Assembly: GCA_045125935.1 (NCBI GenBank)
Contig: JBGVNW010000041.1
Span: forward strand, 62,001 to 126,000
Length of the DNA: 64,000 nucleotides
Origin: CAG-877 sp045125935
Lineage (GTDB): Bacteria > Bacillota_I > Bacilli_A > RF39 > UBA660
Direction: 5' to 3'
In this document: in pieces, positions 8,745-17,456 of the stretch
How the letters are laid out: the number at the start of each line of letters is the position of its first letter
How positions within the stretch are numbered: position 1 is the stretch's first letter
Notes under the pieces: generated by a model
What the model was told of the DNA's origin: nothing
Database searches by the model: none
Seen by the model: the letters and a program-made list of their open reading frames with translations, nothing else
Position numbers and translations under genes: made by a program

Positions 8745-9023
8745 ATGGCAGTTTATGAAAATGTAATTGTAAATGCAACAGAAGCAAGAGATGCAGCAGC
8801 ACAAATTGATACAGCAATTAAAAATATGCAAGATGGAATTGATAAATTAAATCAAGAAATGGGATTATTACACCAAAATACTGAAACAGCATGGGAAGCA
8901 AAATTCAATGATGATTGGAATAGTTTCTATCGTAATAAAATTCCAACAGTTATCAATGCTTTAAAAGGACAAGCTGAAAACTTAAGAACAGCAGCTACTG
9001 CAGCTGAAAATCTTAACGATTAA
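8745..9023 (+). CDS. WXG100-like (Esx) protein
   Basis: 92 residues, helix-turn-helix hairpin typical of WXG100 proteins. The central turn reads TAWEAKFNDDW, so the tryptophan and turn are kept but the glycine of W-x-G is replaced. The C-terminal helix is rich in Ala. Esx proteins are secreted as dimers by type VII machines or serve as chaperone-like partners for larger effectors. It lies 22 bases after the preceding Esx-like gene, which may be its heterodimer partner. No EssC/YukBA ATPase is in this window, so the machine must be encoded elsewhere. Confidence 0.75.
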   Translation: MAVYENVIVNATEARDAAAQIDTAIKNMQDGIDKLNQEMGLLHQNTETAWEAKFNDDWNSFYRNKIPTVINALKGQAENLRTAATAAENLND

Positions 9024-9124
9024 TAAAATATATACATTGCATTTGCAATGTATAGTAAATAGAGAAAAACTTTTCTCTACTTACTATGCTTTGCAAATAA
9101 ACAAGAAAGAAATGGGGAAGAAGA

Positions 9125-9463
9125 ATGGAAAATAAACAAAGATTTTTACCAATTGGATCAGTAGTAATGTTACGTGGCGGAACAAAAGAAGTAATGATTA
9201 CAAGTTATTGCATTTTTCCAACAAATGTTCAAATAAAAGATGGTCAAGCAGTAAAACCAGAAAGAAAAATGTATGAATATGGTGGATGTATTTATCCAGA
9301 AGGAATATTAGATAGTAATGTTTCGTGCGCTTTTAACCATGACCAAATAGTAGAAGTACTACACGTAGGATATCAAACAGATAAACAAGTTCAATTATCA
9401 GATGTCTTAAATAATGGCTATGAAAAATACAAAGAAAAATACGAAAGTGAAGGCACTTTATAA
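9125..9463 (+). CDS. DUF4176 protein, copy 1
   Basis: 112 residues. Matches the DUF4176 pattern: a start of FLPIGSVVMLRGGTKEVMI, a central YEYGGCIYPEGI and an FNHDQI(v)EVLHVGY segment. DUF4176 genes accompany type VIIb secretion and LXG effector loci in Bacillota; molecular role unknown, possibly cargo adaptors. It is one of three paralogues here (also 10748 and 15485). Followed by a terminator and then an IS200 insertion. Confidence 0.8.
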   Translation: MENKQRFLPIGSVVMLRGGTKEVMITSYCIFPTNVQIKDGQAVKPERKMYEYGGCIYPEGILDSNVSCAFNHDQIVEVLHVGYQTDKQVQLSDVLNNGYEKYKEKYESEGTL

Positions 9464-9471
9464 TTAAAAAA

Positions 9472-9507
9472 AACAAGAGATGACAAAAAGTCATCTCTTT
9501 CTTGTAT
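9472..9507 (+). terminator. Intrinsic terminator after DUF4176 copy 1
   Basis: Stem AGAGATGAC/GTCATCTCT with an AAAAA loop and a T-rich tail, right before the IS200 left end. Confidence 0.8.
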
Positions 9508-9569
9508 AAGAAAACCACCAGATAGTCCGGTGGTTCTTTTAAGCTTTAGCGTTGAGTCTTTAAAAAAAA

Positions 9570-9637
9570 CACTCCTTTTGATATTATAAATTTGCGATTC
9601 GCAGTTGCAAATAATAATATATGTTGAGAAAGGAGTG
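9570..9637 (+). promoter_or_regulatory. RBS-occluding hairpin in the tnpA leader
   Basis: CACTCCTTT (9570-9578) pairs perfectly with AAAGGAGTG (9629-9637), which contains the tnpA Shine-Dalgarno sequence. An inner ATTTGC/GCAAAT stem extends the fold. Leader structures that hide the RBS are known to keep IS200 transposase translation low. Confidence 0.75.
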
Positions 9638-9645
9638 GTCAGTCC

Positions 9646-10107
9646 ATGTGGAATGACATTAATAGTTTATCACATACTAAGTGGAATTGTAAGTACCATA
9701 TTGTTTTTGCTCCAAAGTATAGGAGAAAACAATTTTATGGTGATAATAGATTGGAAATAGGAAAGATTTTGAGAGAATTATGTAAGTGGAAAGGGGTAAA
9801 TATAATAACTGCAGAAGTATGTCCTGATCATATTCATATGCTTGTTGAAATACCACCGAAGATGAGTATTTCAAGTTTTATGGGATTTTTAAAAGGAAAG
9901 AGCAGTGTCATGATATACGAACGTTGGGGCAATATGAAGTTTAAATATAGAAATCGAGAATTTTGGTGCAGAGGATATTATGTTGACACTGCAGGTAAAA
10001 ATGCAGAAATGATAAGAAAATATATAGATGATCAATTGTATGAAGATCATCTTTCTGAACAATTAACAATTGATAAGTTAGACCCGTTCACGGGTAAGCA
10101 AAGATAA
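9646..10107 (+). CDS. tnpA: IS200/IS605-family Y1 transposase TnpA
   Basis: 153 residues, normal length. Shows the HUH motif DHIHM (about residue 65) and the catalytic tyrosine region FWCRGYYVDTAGKN (about 106-118), so it looks active. It cuts and rejoins single-stranded element ends during replication. The start ATG at 9646 lies nine bases after an AAAGGAG that is held in a leader stem. Confidence 0.95.
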   Translation: MWNDINSLSHTKWNCKYHIVFAPKYRRKQFYGDNRLEIGKILRELCKWKGVNIITAEVCPDHIHMLVEIPPKMSISSFMGFLKGKSSVMIYERWGNMKFKYRNREFWCRGYYVDTAGKNAEMIRKYIDDQLYEDHLSEQLTIDKLDPFTGKQR

Positions 10108-10306
10108 AATAATGCAAGTGCGAGTCGTGTGGGCGCTTTTAAGCGAAGCAAGAACCTAAGCCTTTTAGGCGCCAGAGAAAAACCACTAGCTAAGCTAGTG
10201 GATATTTTTTACGCTGAAAAACACTTTACAATAAATGGGAAAAATGCCTTTAAATTTAAAAAAATATATGATATGATATACTCAGAGTATAATAAGGAGG
10301 AAACAA

Positions 10307-10714
10307 ATGGCGTACGTAGAAAGATTCATTTGTACTTATTCAGAAGAAAGAACAGATGAAAAAAATAGAACATATACCTGGAAATGTGATAGTAAAGCTA
10401 AAGATGCACATGATGATATAGCAGTAGAAGAAATAGTAAGTGGATGCGAAACACTTGCTAGTTATGCGAGCAGTCTTAAAGATATTGGTAAAAACATTGA
10501 AAGTTATGGAGATTTAATAACAAAAAATGATTTATCAGTTGATGGTACTGGTGTCGATGGCTTAGTAACAAACTTTTCTGGAGAGGCAAATAAATTAATA
10601 GGAACAAATATTGTTGAACATGTAAATGGTGTAAAAGCAAATGCAATAAGTGTTTTTAACGAATTGCAAACAACATACAATGAAATAGCAAAAGCAAATT
10701 GTTCACATAATTAA
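10307..10714 (+). CDS. Unrecognised helical protein of the type VII cargo locus
   Basis: 135 residues, soluble, mostly helical after residue 40, with no signal peptide and no WXG motif. The N-terminal 30 residues are polar and contain CTYSEERTDEKNRTYTWKCD, a short Cys-bracketed segment. The C-terminal two thirds (SYASSLKDIGKNIESYGDLI, then a long Ala/Asn-rich helix) resemble an Esx/LXG-type helical hairpin. Encoded by the interrupted cargo operon and followed by DUF4176 copy 2, it is likely a small co-secreted partner or chaperone of the 1473-residue protein. RBS AAGGAGGA. Confidence 0.6.
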   Translation: MAYVERFICTYSEERTDEKNRTYTWKCDSKAKDAHDDIAVEEIVSGCETLASYASSLKDIGKNIESYGDLITKNDLSVDGTGVDGLVTNFSGEANKLIGTNIVEHVNGVKANAISVFNELQTTYNEIAKANCSHN

Positions 10715-10747
10715 TTACACAAAATGAAATAAGAAGGAGAGAAATAT

Positions 10748-11032
10748 ATGGATTACAAAAACGAAAAAGAAATTTTACCATTAGGTTCAATAGTTTTATT
10801 AAAAGAAGCAACAAGATATGTAGTTGTAATAGGATATTCAATGGTTGAACACGGGAAAAATAAGATATGGGATTATTTAGGCTGTGCATATCCAATGGGA
10901 GTAATTTCAAGCGATTCAAATTTATTATTTGATAATGAACAAATTGAAAAAGTTGTATTTAAAGGTTTTTCAGACGAAGAAGGAGATGCATTTAGAAAAC
11001 AAATTAATGTTAGTATTGGGGATGAAGAATAA
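10748..11032 (+). CDS. DUF4176 protein, copy 2
   Basis: 94 residues. ILPLGSIVLLKEATRYVVVI, WDYLGCAYPMGVI and LLFDNEQIEKVVFKGF are the three conserved DUF4176 blocks. Its stop overlaps the start of the 1473-residue gene (AATAATG), so the two are translationally coupled. This suggests it serves that protein directly. Confidence 0.8.
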   Translation: MDYKNEKEILPLGSIVLLKEATRYVVVIGYSMVEHGKNKIWDYLGCAYPMGVISSDSNLLFDNEQIEKVVFKGFSDEEGDAFRKQINVSIGDEE

Positions 11033-14000
11033 TGTCAGAAATGAATCATAATGTAATAAAAGTAAATACAGTTGTTGATAATATAAAGCAAAAAGCAACA
11101 GAATATGATACAGCAATGTCCGAAATTGATACGCTAACTGATAAAATTATTAATGCTCATGGATTTGGGTTAGTTGGCGGCTTAAGTGCTGGGCAATATT
11201 CTGCACAGCTAGCTGAATGTAAAGCTTCATGCGAATATTTAACCAATACAATTAGAAGTGTTCAATTAGAATTAATAAAATATTCTCAAAGTGAAGAAAG
11301 TTTAAATAGATTTTTAGGCTCAGTTACTAATGAGGAATGGGCTGCAATGGGATATTCTCCTGAAAATGTTCCAAAAGATATGGAAACTTTGATGTCGAAT
11401 GGTTCGGGTAATACTGAAAAGACAGTATCAAAACTAACCGGCGAATATGACCTTAGTTTTGGAGAAACTATTTTAGGATGGTTAGGAACAGGTGCTTCCG
11501 GTTTAGCAGAAGGTGTAGGACAATTTCTTGAAGCTGGAGTAGATTTGCTTGACATGACAGTAATCGGTGGCGGTGGTGCCCTATTGACACTTATAGCAAC
11601 TGGTTCAACGGAAAAAGCAAGTGAATATTTTGAACAAACCAAAGCTCGTGTTAGCAAGGATGTAGTAACTACTTGGTTTGATGACAATGTTTATTCAACT
11701 GAATTAATTTCAAAATATGCTGAAGCATGTCCAAGTGGATTCAATATGACTAGAGGAATCACAAATGGAATTGGGTATTCAACCGCACTAATCGCAACAG
11801 GAAGTTTCATCGGTGGTTTAGGTAGCGCATCAACGGCTACATCGGCTTCAACAAGTATGTTAGGAACTTTAAGAACTGCAGTTACAACCGGTAGAGGTTT
11901 AGGTATGGTAGCAACTGCAGGAGCAACTGGTTTTTCAACCGGTACAACAGATGCATGGGCAAATGGTGCAGGTACTGGAGAAGGACTTTTACAAGGTGTG
12001 GCAACAGGTGCATGGGAAGCAACACAATGGGCTGCAGGTATTGGTATAAATTCGGTGACAACAGGAGTTGGAGGATCAATATTGAATGTTACCGCAGATA
12101 CAGCTTTTGGTGCAGCAGAAGGATTTGTTCGTCCGGGAATATCAACACTAGGTAATGATACGACTTTTGAACAAGCATTTGAAGAAGCCGGAGGATGGGC
12201 CAATGTTGGGCAACAAGCAGCTGTCAGCGGTATTATGTCGGGAGCAGCTGAAATTGGTTCAGCAATTAAAACAAATATTCAAACCAGAGCGGCTACAGCA
12301 GATGGTTCAGGTGGAACCGGTCGTGTGGATGGTTCTGGTGTAACTGGTAGTGCAGATGGTTCAGGTGGAACCGGTCGTGTAGATGGTTCTGGTGGAACTG
12401 GTAGTGCAGATGGTTCTGGTAGAATCAGTAGTGCAGATGGTTCAGGCGGAACTGGTAGTGCAGATGGTTCTGGTAGAATCAGTAGTGCAGATGGAACACA
12501 AAGAGTAGCACCACAAGATGCGACAAATGTTGAATATAAAACCTCAGCAGACAGCTATGGTAGAACAACTTCTACAACAGAGTATGACTTAAACGGCAAA
12601 CACATAAGTGAAGTAACAGGTCCTACTGGGCAAACAACACGTGTTACTACAGAAATAAATAACAATCAAACAATAACAACATCTCAACGTATAGATGCAT
12701 CAGGAAATGCAGTTGGAACAGGCAGAACAATCATAGAAACTGATCTTGGAAATGGTAAAGTTCATCGTCAAACAATAGATAGTTCCAATCAAGTAACAAA
12801 CCAAATGATAACAACATCTACAACTCAAGGTGGAAATATAAAAGTTGAGACAAACACAACACTACCTTCAGGAAATACACAACAAAGAGTAGAAATAATT
12901 AAAAATTCACAAGACAGTGCAGGAAATGCAGTTGTTACAAGAGATATAACACTAAAAGATAGTAATGGACAAACAACAAGTAAAATGCAATTAAAAGATA
13001 CTTTAGATATAAATAATCTTGATGCAAATGGTAATGCAACTAATTTAGCAACAAGTTTTAAACAAAAAGCTGGAAATAGCGAAGTTAAATCAAATATAAC
13101 ATATGACAATAATGGAAATGTTACAAGTAAACAAATTAAAAACTTTACAGATGGTGCACTTGATACACTAGAAGATGTTACATATGCATTAGGTACACAT
13201 CAAAGCTTAAAAGTAATGCAAGATGCACAAGGTAATTTTTTAAATAGTACTAACATAACAGCAAAATCAGATGGTACTTTTAATAAAGTAGAAACTTCAA
13301 CTAATAGAGGCGGAAACAATACCGGTGGCTCTGGCGGTTCTGGTGGCTCTGGTGGCTCTGGTGGCTCTGGTGGCGGAACAGCATGGACTGAGTTATATAC
13401 AGATGGCTATGGAAGAAAGTCATATGAAAGAACATATACAGATAGTTCAGGAAATAGCGTAAGAGAAGTACGCGGACCATCTGGAAAAATCACACAATTG
13501 GTAACTGAAATAGATCCAACAACTGGAAGTCAAAAAATAACAACTAATTTAGTAGACTCTACAGGTAATATATTAAGTACACTAGGAGTTAAGAATTTGG
13601 TAGCTGATTCAGCAACTGGAACAGTAACTAGAACAGGAACATATACACTAGATGGTACAAGTAGAACATCAGCACAACAACGAATTACAACAACAGGAGA
13701 TGCATTAAATGGCAGAAGAATTGTAGAAACAGATCTTGATGGTGGTACAACAAGAAGAACAATAGATACATCTACAACTACAGATGCAGCAACAGGAAAT
13801 ACAACAACTACAAGAAATATAACAAGAGAAACTGGTGGCGAAGTAACAGGAAGAACCACAACAGCAGATGTAAAAAATTCTGCTGGAGAAATGCAGTCAT
13901 CTAGAACAGAGCATGTAAACCCAAATGATAGAAGTATAACATCAGAAACCCAATATCAAAATGGTCAAGTGGTTCATAAAGATATAGATACAGCAGTACA

Positions 14001-15453
14001 AGTACAAGGCAGAAGAGGTAGAACAAGTTACGAAACAACAAGAACCGAAGTTGATTATAAAAATGTGGATGCAAATACTGGTAGAAAAGTTACAACAGAG
14101 TATGGACCAAACAAAAGAGAAGTTAGCGTATCAATAACAGATGGAAGCAGAGTAGATGGCTCTTTTACTGATGTAGGAAGTGCAAGTTATAGTAGACTTA
14201 GAGATATTCCAGGAAATGCAGCCCGTGCAGTAAGAGATGGTGGTCTATTAAATGGAGGAAGACAAATACTTGATGATTTAGCAACAAGAAACATGGTAAG
14301 ATCTGACACAAATAATTATTTGAGAGCAAACAGAGAAGCGGGCAGTAATGTATTAAATCGCTATGCTGGTTATGGTAGAGACCAATTAGTTGATCAATTT
14401 GTTAGAGAGTTAAGTTTGGAAAATGGTCAAATAACACCAGAAATAAGAGCACGTGCAGAATCAATGGCCGATAGTTTCTTAAATAGTCATATTAATGCTA
14501 ATAAAACTGGAAAAGATACTAGAATCGATGAAGGTATAGCACAGGGACTAGAAAGAATCATCGCAAATAATGCATTAGATAATAGACGTGCAGTTGCATT
14601 AGCAGCACTTAGAGAAGCAGGAGTAACAGCTGCTAAAGGTGCTGGATACACGGCTGCTGGAATTGCAGGATTAGGAGTGTTAGCTAATATTATAACACCA
14701 GATACAGCAGCGCCAACAACTGTACCTATAACGTCAACTGATTCTGTCCCAACAACCGTACCAACATATACAGGTGGCGGCGGAGGCGGCGGCGGAGGCA
14801 GCGACTCTTCTTCCGGTGGCGGTTCTTCTTCTGATAGTGATACAGACGATAATGTAATTACAGATCAATCAACAGCTGATCCAATAGAAGATGCAATAAG
14901 CACAACAACACCAGAAGAACCAACAGATGAAACAATACCAGAAGAAGAAATAATTACAGGTGTAACAGATAATACTCAAACAGGTGGAGGAAGCAATTGG
15001 GGAACTTCTGGTGGAGGTCAATCATTTGATGAAACTGGAACAGATGAAAGCCTAGAAGATAATCTATCTGATGAGGATGCACTATTAGGAGACGAAAGCT
15101 TAGATGATTTAGAAACTGAAGAGAGCATCTATACGATTCCAATGGCATCAGATGATGCATCAAGCACAACAGTAACTAAAGATGGAGTTAATGCTGTACC
15201 TATTCTTGCAGGACTTGGTTTAGTCGCAGCAGCTGGAGTAGGAGCTAAAATATATATGGATAATAAGAAAAATAACGAAAATGGTGATGATGATGAGTTC
15301 ATGGATGATAGTGAATTCGAAGAATTCTCATCAACTGATAGTGACCTAATTGCAGACGAATGGAATGATGAATCTTTAGATGATGGTACAAATGAAGAAG
15401 CTGATTATGAACGTCCAAGTTTCTATAGTGATACATTAGGCGAAGAAATTTAG
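11032..15453 (+). CDS. Very large repeat-containing type VII cargo protein with C-terminal membrane segment
   Basis: 1473 residues. Residues 1-100 form an LXG/WXG-like helical region without a signal peptide. Residues 135-400 are Gly/Ala-rich and weakly hydrophobic. A nine-residue DGSGGTGRV-type tandem repeat occupies about 424-486. Then come two homologous beta-rich modules (about 495-620 and 785-920; both contain YGR, GPxGxxTxxVTEI and IxETDL). A GGS linker (about 764-782) separates them, and the modules recall YD/RHS-like strands. A helical domain follows (1040-1220), then poly-Gly and acidic linkers, one membrane span (about 1393-1410) and an acidic tail. No toxin motif is recognised. It may be a cell-surface structural or delivery protein rather than a toxin. 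Confidence 0.75.
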   Translation: MSEMNHNVIKVNTVVDNIKQKATEYDTAMSEIDTLTDKIINAHGFGLVGGLSAGQYSAQLAECKASCEYLTNTIRSVQLELIKYSQSEESLNRFLGSVTNEEWAAMGYSPENVPKDMETLMSNGSGNTEKTVSKLTGEYDLSFGETILGWLGTGASGLAEGVGQFLEAGVDLLDMTVIGGGGALLTLIATGSTEKASEYFEQTKARVSKDVVTTWFDDNVYSTELISKYAEACPSGFNMTRGITNGIGYSTALIATGSFIGGLGSASTATSASTSMLGTLRTAVTTGRGLGMVATAGATGFSTGTTDAWANGAGTGEGLLQGVATGAWEATQWAAGIGINSVTTGVGGSILNVTADTAFGAAEGFVRPGISTLGNDTTFEQAFEEAGGWANVGQQAAVSGIMSGAAEIGSAIKTNIQTRAATADGSGGTGRVDGSGVTGSADGSGGTGRVDGSGGTGSADGSGRISSADGSGGTGSADGSGRISSADGTQRVAPQDATNVEYKTSADSYGRTTSTTEYDLNGKHISEVTGPTGQTTRVTTEINNNQTITTSQRIDASGNAVGTGRTIIETDLGNGKVHRQTIDSSNQVTNQMITTSTTQGGNIKVETNTTLPSGNTQQRVEIIKNSQDSAGNAVVTRDITLKDSNGQTTSKMQLKDTLDINNLDANGNATNLATSFKQKAGNSEVKSNITYDNNGNVTSKQIKNFTDGALDTLEDVTYALGTHQSLKVMQDAQGNFLNSTNITAKSDGTFNKVETSTNRGGNNTGGSGGSGGSGGSGGSGGGTAWTELYTDGYGRKSYERTYTDSSGNSVREVRGPSGKITQLVTEIDPTTGSQKITTNLVDSTGNILSTLGVKNLVADSATGTVTRTGTYTLDGTSRTSAQQRITTTGDALNGRRIVETDLDGGTTRRTIDTSTTTDAATGNTTTTRNITRETGGEVTGRTTTADVKNSAGEMQSSRTEHVNPNDRSITSETQYQNGQVVHKDIDTAVQVQGRRGRTSYETTRTEVDYKNVDANTGRKVTTEYGPNKREVSVSITDGSRVDGSFTDVGSASYSRLRDIPGNAARAVRDGGLLNGGRQILDDLATRNMVRSDTNNYLRANREAGSNVLNRYAGYGRDQLVDQFVRELSLENGQITPEIRARAESMADSFLNSHINANKTGKDTRIDEGIAQGLERIIANNALDNRRAVALAALREAGVTAAKGAGYTAAGIAGLGVLANIITPDTAAPTTVPITSTDSVPTTVPTYTGGGGGGGGGSDSSSGGGSSSDSDTDDNVITDQSTADPIEDAISTTTPEEPTDETIPEEEIITGVTDNTQTGGGSNWGTSGGGQSFDETGTDESLEDNLSDEDALLGDESLDDLETEESIYTIPMASDDASSTTVTKDGVNAVPILAGLGLVAAAGVGAKIYMDNKKNNENGDDDEFMDDSEFEEFSSTDSDLIADEWNDESLDDGTNEEADYERPSFYSDTLGEEI
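12301..12489 (+). repeat. Seven tandem 27-bp repeats inside the cargo gene
   Basis: Units begin GATGGTTC(A/T)GG and encode nine residues of the form DGSG(G/R)(T/I)(G/S)(R/S)(V/A). Two unit types alternate (GTGR/GTGS and RISS). The nucleotide similarity between units is high, so copy number could change by slippage while the frame is kept. Confidence 0.9.
13322..13377 (+). repeat. 9-bp GGS-coding microsatellite
   Basis: Repeated GGTGGCTCT-type units encode a (GGS)n linker between the two homologous beta modules of the cargo protein. A second glycine-rich tract (GGTGGCGGCGGA...) lies at 14773-14803. Confidence 0.85.
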
Positions 15454-15484
15454 TTATAAAATAAAGTTATAGACAGGAGAAAAT

Positions 15485-15811
15485 ATGGAAAAAGAAAGAT
15501 TTTTACCAATAGGTAGTGTTGTATTATTAAAAAATGCTACAAAACCAGTTATGATTACAGGATATTCAATTATTGGAAACGCAAATTCAGAAAATCCAGA
15601 AGAAATAACAAAAAAGATGTACGAGTATGGTTGCTGTGTTTATCCTGAAGGTGTTTTAAGTACAAATTTAATAGGTGGATTTGATCATGAACAAATTGAA
15701 AAAATATTATTCGTAGGATACGAAACAGAAAGTCAAGCTCAAATTTCAACTCTATTAAATGAAAATTATGATAAATTAAGAGAAAAATTCGAAAAAGAAG
15801 GAAAAATATAA
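15485..15811 (+). CDS. DUF4176 protein, copy 3
   Basis: 108 residues, closest in the window to copy 1: FLPIGSVVLLKNATKPVMI, YEYGCCVYPEGVL, FDHEQIEKILFVGY. It is the last gene of the cargo operon, 31 bases after the large protein, and is followed by a terminator. The repeated pairing of cargo genes with a DUF4176 gene suggests one adaptor per cargo. Confidence 0.8.
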   Translation: MEKERFLPIGSVVLLKNATKPVMITGYSIIGNANSENPEEITKKMYEYGCCVYPEGVLSTNLIGGFDHEQIEKILFVGYETESQAQISTLLNENYDKLREKFEKEGKI

Positions 15812-15816
15812 AAATT

Positions 15817-15852
15817 AAAAGCTACACCAAAAATTTGATGTAGCTTTTTTTA
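15817..15852 (+). terminator. Bidirectional intrinsic terminator
   Basis: Stem AAAAGCTACA/TGTAGCTTTT with T-runs on both strands. It ends the cargo operon and can also serve the convergent rodA/ftsW gene. Confidence 0.85.
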
Positions 15853-15855
15853 TTG

Positions 15856-16992
15856 TTATCTATACTTATAAGTCCTAGACTTTTCCATCGAAATATTAAG
15901 TAATATCCCAACTAGTAACATGTATGATAAAAGACTGGATCCCCCATAAGAAATAAATGGAAGAGTAATACCAGTAATAGGGAGTAGACCAACTGTCATT
16001 CCAATATTTTGAACTTGTTGAAATAAAAGCATGCCTACAATACCAGCTAAAATATATTTATCTGTATCATCGATTTTTCTCTTCGCAAGTCTAATTATAT
16101 TTATATCGAAATAAATAATAATTCCAAGTAGTATGATAACTCCTATAATACCAAAGTTTGATGCAAATACTGCGAATATAAAATCAGTCGATGACTCTGG
16201 AAAATAAATAGGTGTCTTATTAAACCCATGTCCAAATAATCCAGCAGATCCAATTGCCGCCAAGGCATTTTCTAATTGTAGTCCAGATCCTGTTTTCCAA
16301 TCGAATAATCTATCTAATCGATAAAATATTGAAGTACCAAATATATCAATAAACAATTCTTCCTTAAAGAAGTAAATTCCTAAAACACTTCCTAAAATTA
16401 CCCCAATACAAGCAAATGCCAAGATAAACCATCCAACTCTAATACCCGATGAAAACATCATTACAAAATAGATTATTAAATAGATTATAACAGCCCCAGT
16501 ATCAGGTTGTAAAAAGGTAAGTATTGATGGAATAAGTACAATAATTAAAGTCTTTAAAATAAACAAAAACTCTTGCCAAATAGTTGGATTTTTATAATCA
16601 CTTCTAAAATTATGTATCATTGTAGCTAAAACAAGCATTATAAATATCTTCATAAATTCACTTGGCTGAATACTACCAACTCCAGGAATTGTAAACCAAC
16701 ATTTACTATTATTAATAGGTGTTCCAAATAATAATAATCCAACTAACAAAATATTACCCAGTACATATAAAAACCAAGTATGTCGATACAAAAACTCATT
16801 CTTAACTTTGAGTATTATAACTACTAAAATACTTCCTACAATATACCAAATAGCTTGTTTTAATGCCAAATTACCTAAACTTTGTGAAGTATAAGTTAAT
16901 GCACTATATATTGTCATAATACTAATTATAGCCATTAAAAATATTGGAATAAGTATTTTAAAATTAATTTTATTATTTTTACTTTGTGTCAT
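15856..16992 (-). CDS. SEDS-family peptidoglycan polymerase (RodA/FtsW/SpoVE type)
   Basis: About 378 residues with ten membrane spans. Conserved SEDS blocks are visible: PGVGSIQPSEFMKI, LQPDTGAV, the GSAGLFGHGF...PESSTDFIFAVFASNFGIIG stretch, and the final LPFISYGGSSLLSYM. These enzymes polymerise lipid II glycan strands with a partner PBP. Whether it is RodA or the sporulation paralogue SpoVE cannot be decided here. Start chosen at 16992, because AAAGG precedes that ATG and a TATAAT box (17015-17020, minus strand, extended -10) lies just upstream. A longer ATG-initiated frame would begin inside the promoter. Confidence 0.9.
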   Translation of the reverse strand: MTQSKNNKINFKILIPIFLMAIISIMTIYSALTYTSQSLGNLALKQAIWYIVGSILVVIILKVKNEFLYRHTWFLYVLGNILLVGLLLFGTPINNSKCWFTIPGVGSIQPSEFMKIFIMLVLATMIHNFRSDYKNPTIWQEFLFILKTLIIVLIPSILTFLQPDTGAVIIYLIIYFVMMFSSGIRVGWFILAFACIGVILGSVLGIYFFKEELFIDIFGTSIFYRLDRLFDWKTGSGLQLENALAAIGSAGLFGHGFNKTPIYFPESSTDFIFAVFASNFGIIGVIILLGIIIYFDINIIRLAKRKIDDTDKYILAGIVGMLLFQQVQNIGMTVGLLPITGITLPFISYGGSSLLSYMLLVGILLNISMEKSRTYKYR

Positions 16993-17077
16993 ATTATCTT
17001 TACCTTTCATTTTTATTATACCAAAATCACTCAAGTTTTATATCTTATTTTCATAAAATATAAAAAGGAGACAAAAT

Positions 17078-17419
17078 ATGAAAAAATTACCAAAAGTTTT
17101 TCAAAATGATTTTTCAAAACCAATAAATAATAATAAGAAAGTCTGTTATTTAAGAAATGAAGATATAAAAGAAGAAAGAGAAGTTGTTCAAATAGAAAAA
17201 AAAGAACTAGAAGATGAGTCAACAATTAATGAAGTATTAGAAGAAATCTTTAGTGGAATAGGTTATTCTTATAATATTCCTTTAGAAATAATTACTAAAA
17301 ATAGAGCTTATAATACTAGTCTTATTGCTAAAACAAAGTATAATTTAATTACTTTAGATAATGAAATAATCCCTATATCAGAAATTACAAATATTACTAT
17401 TAAAGATAAATCCAAATAA
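17078..17419 (+). CDS. Small protein of unknown function
   Basis: 113 residues, no signal or membrane segment. The first 60 residues are charged and probably disordered. The last 55 form strands with hydrophobic positions, ending in a segment like a small beta barrel (NLITLDNEIIPISEITNITI), reminiscent of Sm/SH3-like folds. RBS AAAAAGGAGA. It is divergent from the SEDS gene and convergent with the spore coat genes, sharing a terminator with them. I recognise no family; a sporulation role is only suggested by its neighbours. Confidence 0.6.
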   Translation: MKKLPKVFQNDFSKPINNNKKVCYLRNEDIKEEREVVQIEKKELEDESTINEVLEEIFSGIGYSYNIPLEIITKNRAYNTSLIAKTKYNLITLDNEIIPISEITNITIKDKSK

Positions 17420-17456
17420 AAAGAATTGTACTTCTAAAATACAATCCTTTTTATTA
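17420..17456. terminator. Bidirectional terminator
   Basis: Stem AAAGAATTGTA/TACAATCCTTT (one G-T pair) between convergent genes, with T-richness on both sides. Confidence 0.75.

Larger units (their letters stand above)
9510..10205 (+). mobile_element. IS200-type insertion sequence (tnpA only)
   Basis: A complete-looking IS200 of about 0.7 kb. A left subterminal imperfect hairpin ACCACC/GGTGGT (9514-9534) and a right hairpin CCACTAGC/GCTAGTGG (10183-10201) flank one tnpA gene. There is no tnpB. Such elements move as single strands with TnpA recognising the end hairpins. Exact ends are not certain because this family makes no target duplication. It lies inside the type VII cargo operon, between DUF4176 copy 1 and the next cargo gene. 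Confidence 0.75.

Noticed and set aside
10129..10359. A 76-residue ORF at the IS200 right end
   Set aside because: It covers the end hairpin, has no sensible RBS and overlaps the well-supported gene that starts at 10307.
11691..12203. A 170-codon minus-strand ORF opposite the large cargo gene, and several others across 11.2-15.2 kb
   Set aside because: They mirror the low-complexity Gly/Ser/Thr codons of the real gene and give Pro/Val/Leu-rich nonsense with no RBS.
11032..15453. RHS/YD-repeat polymorphic toxin
   Set aside because: The beta modules recall YD repeats, but there is no RHS core motif, no pre-toxin border and no recognisable toxin or immunity gene.
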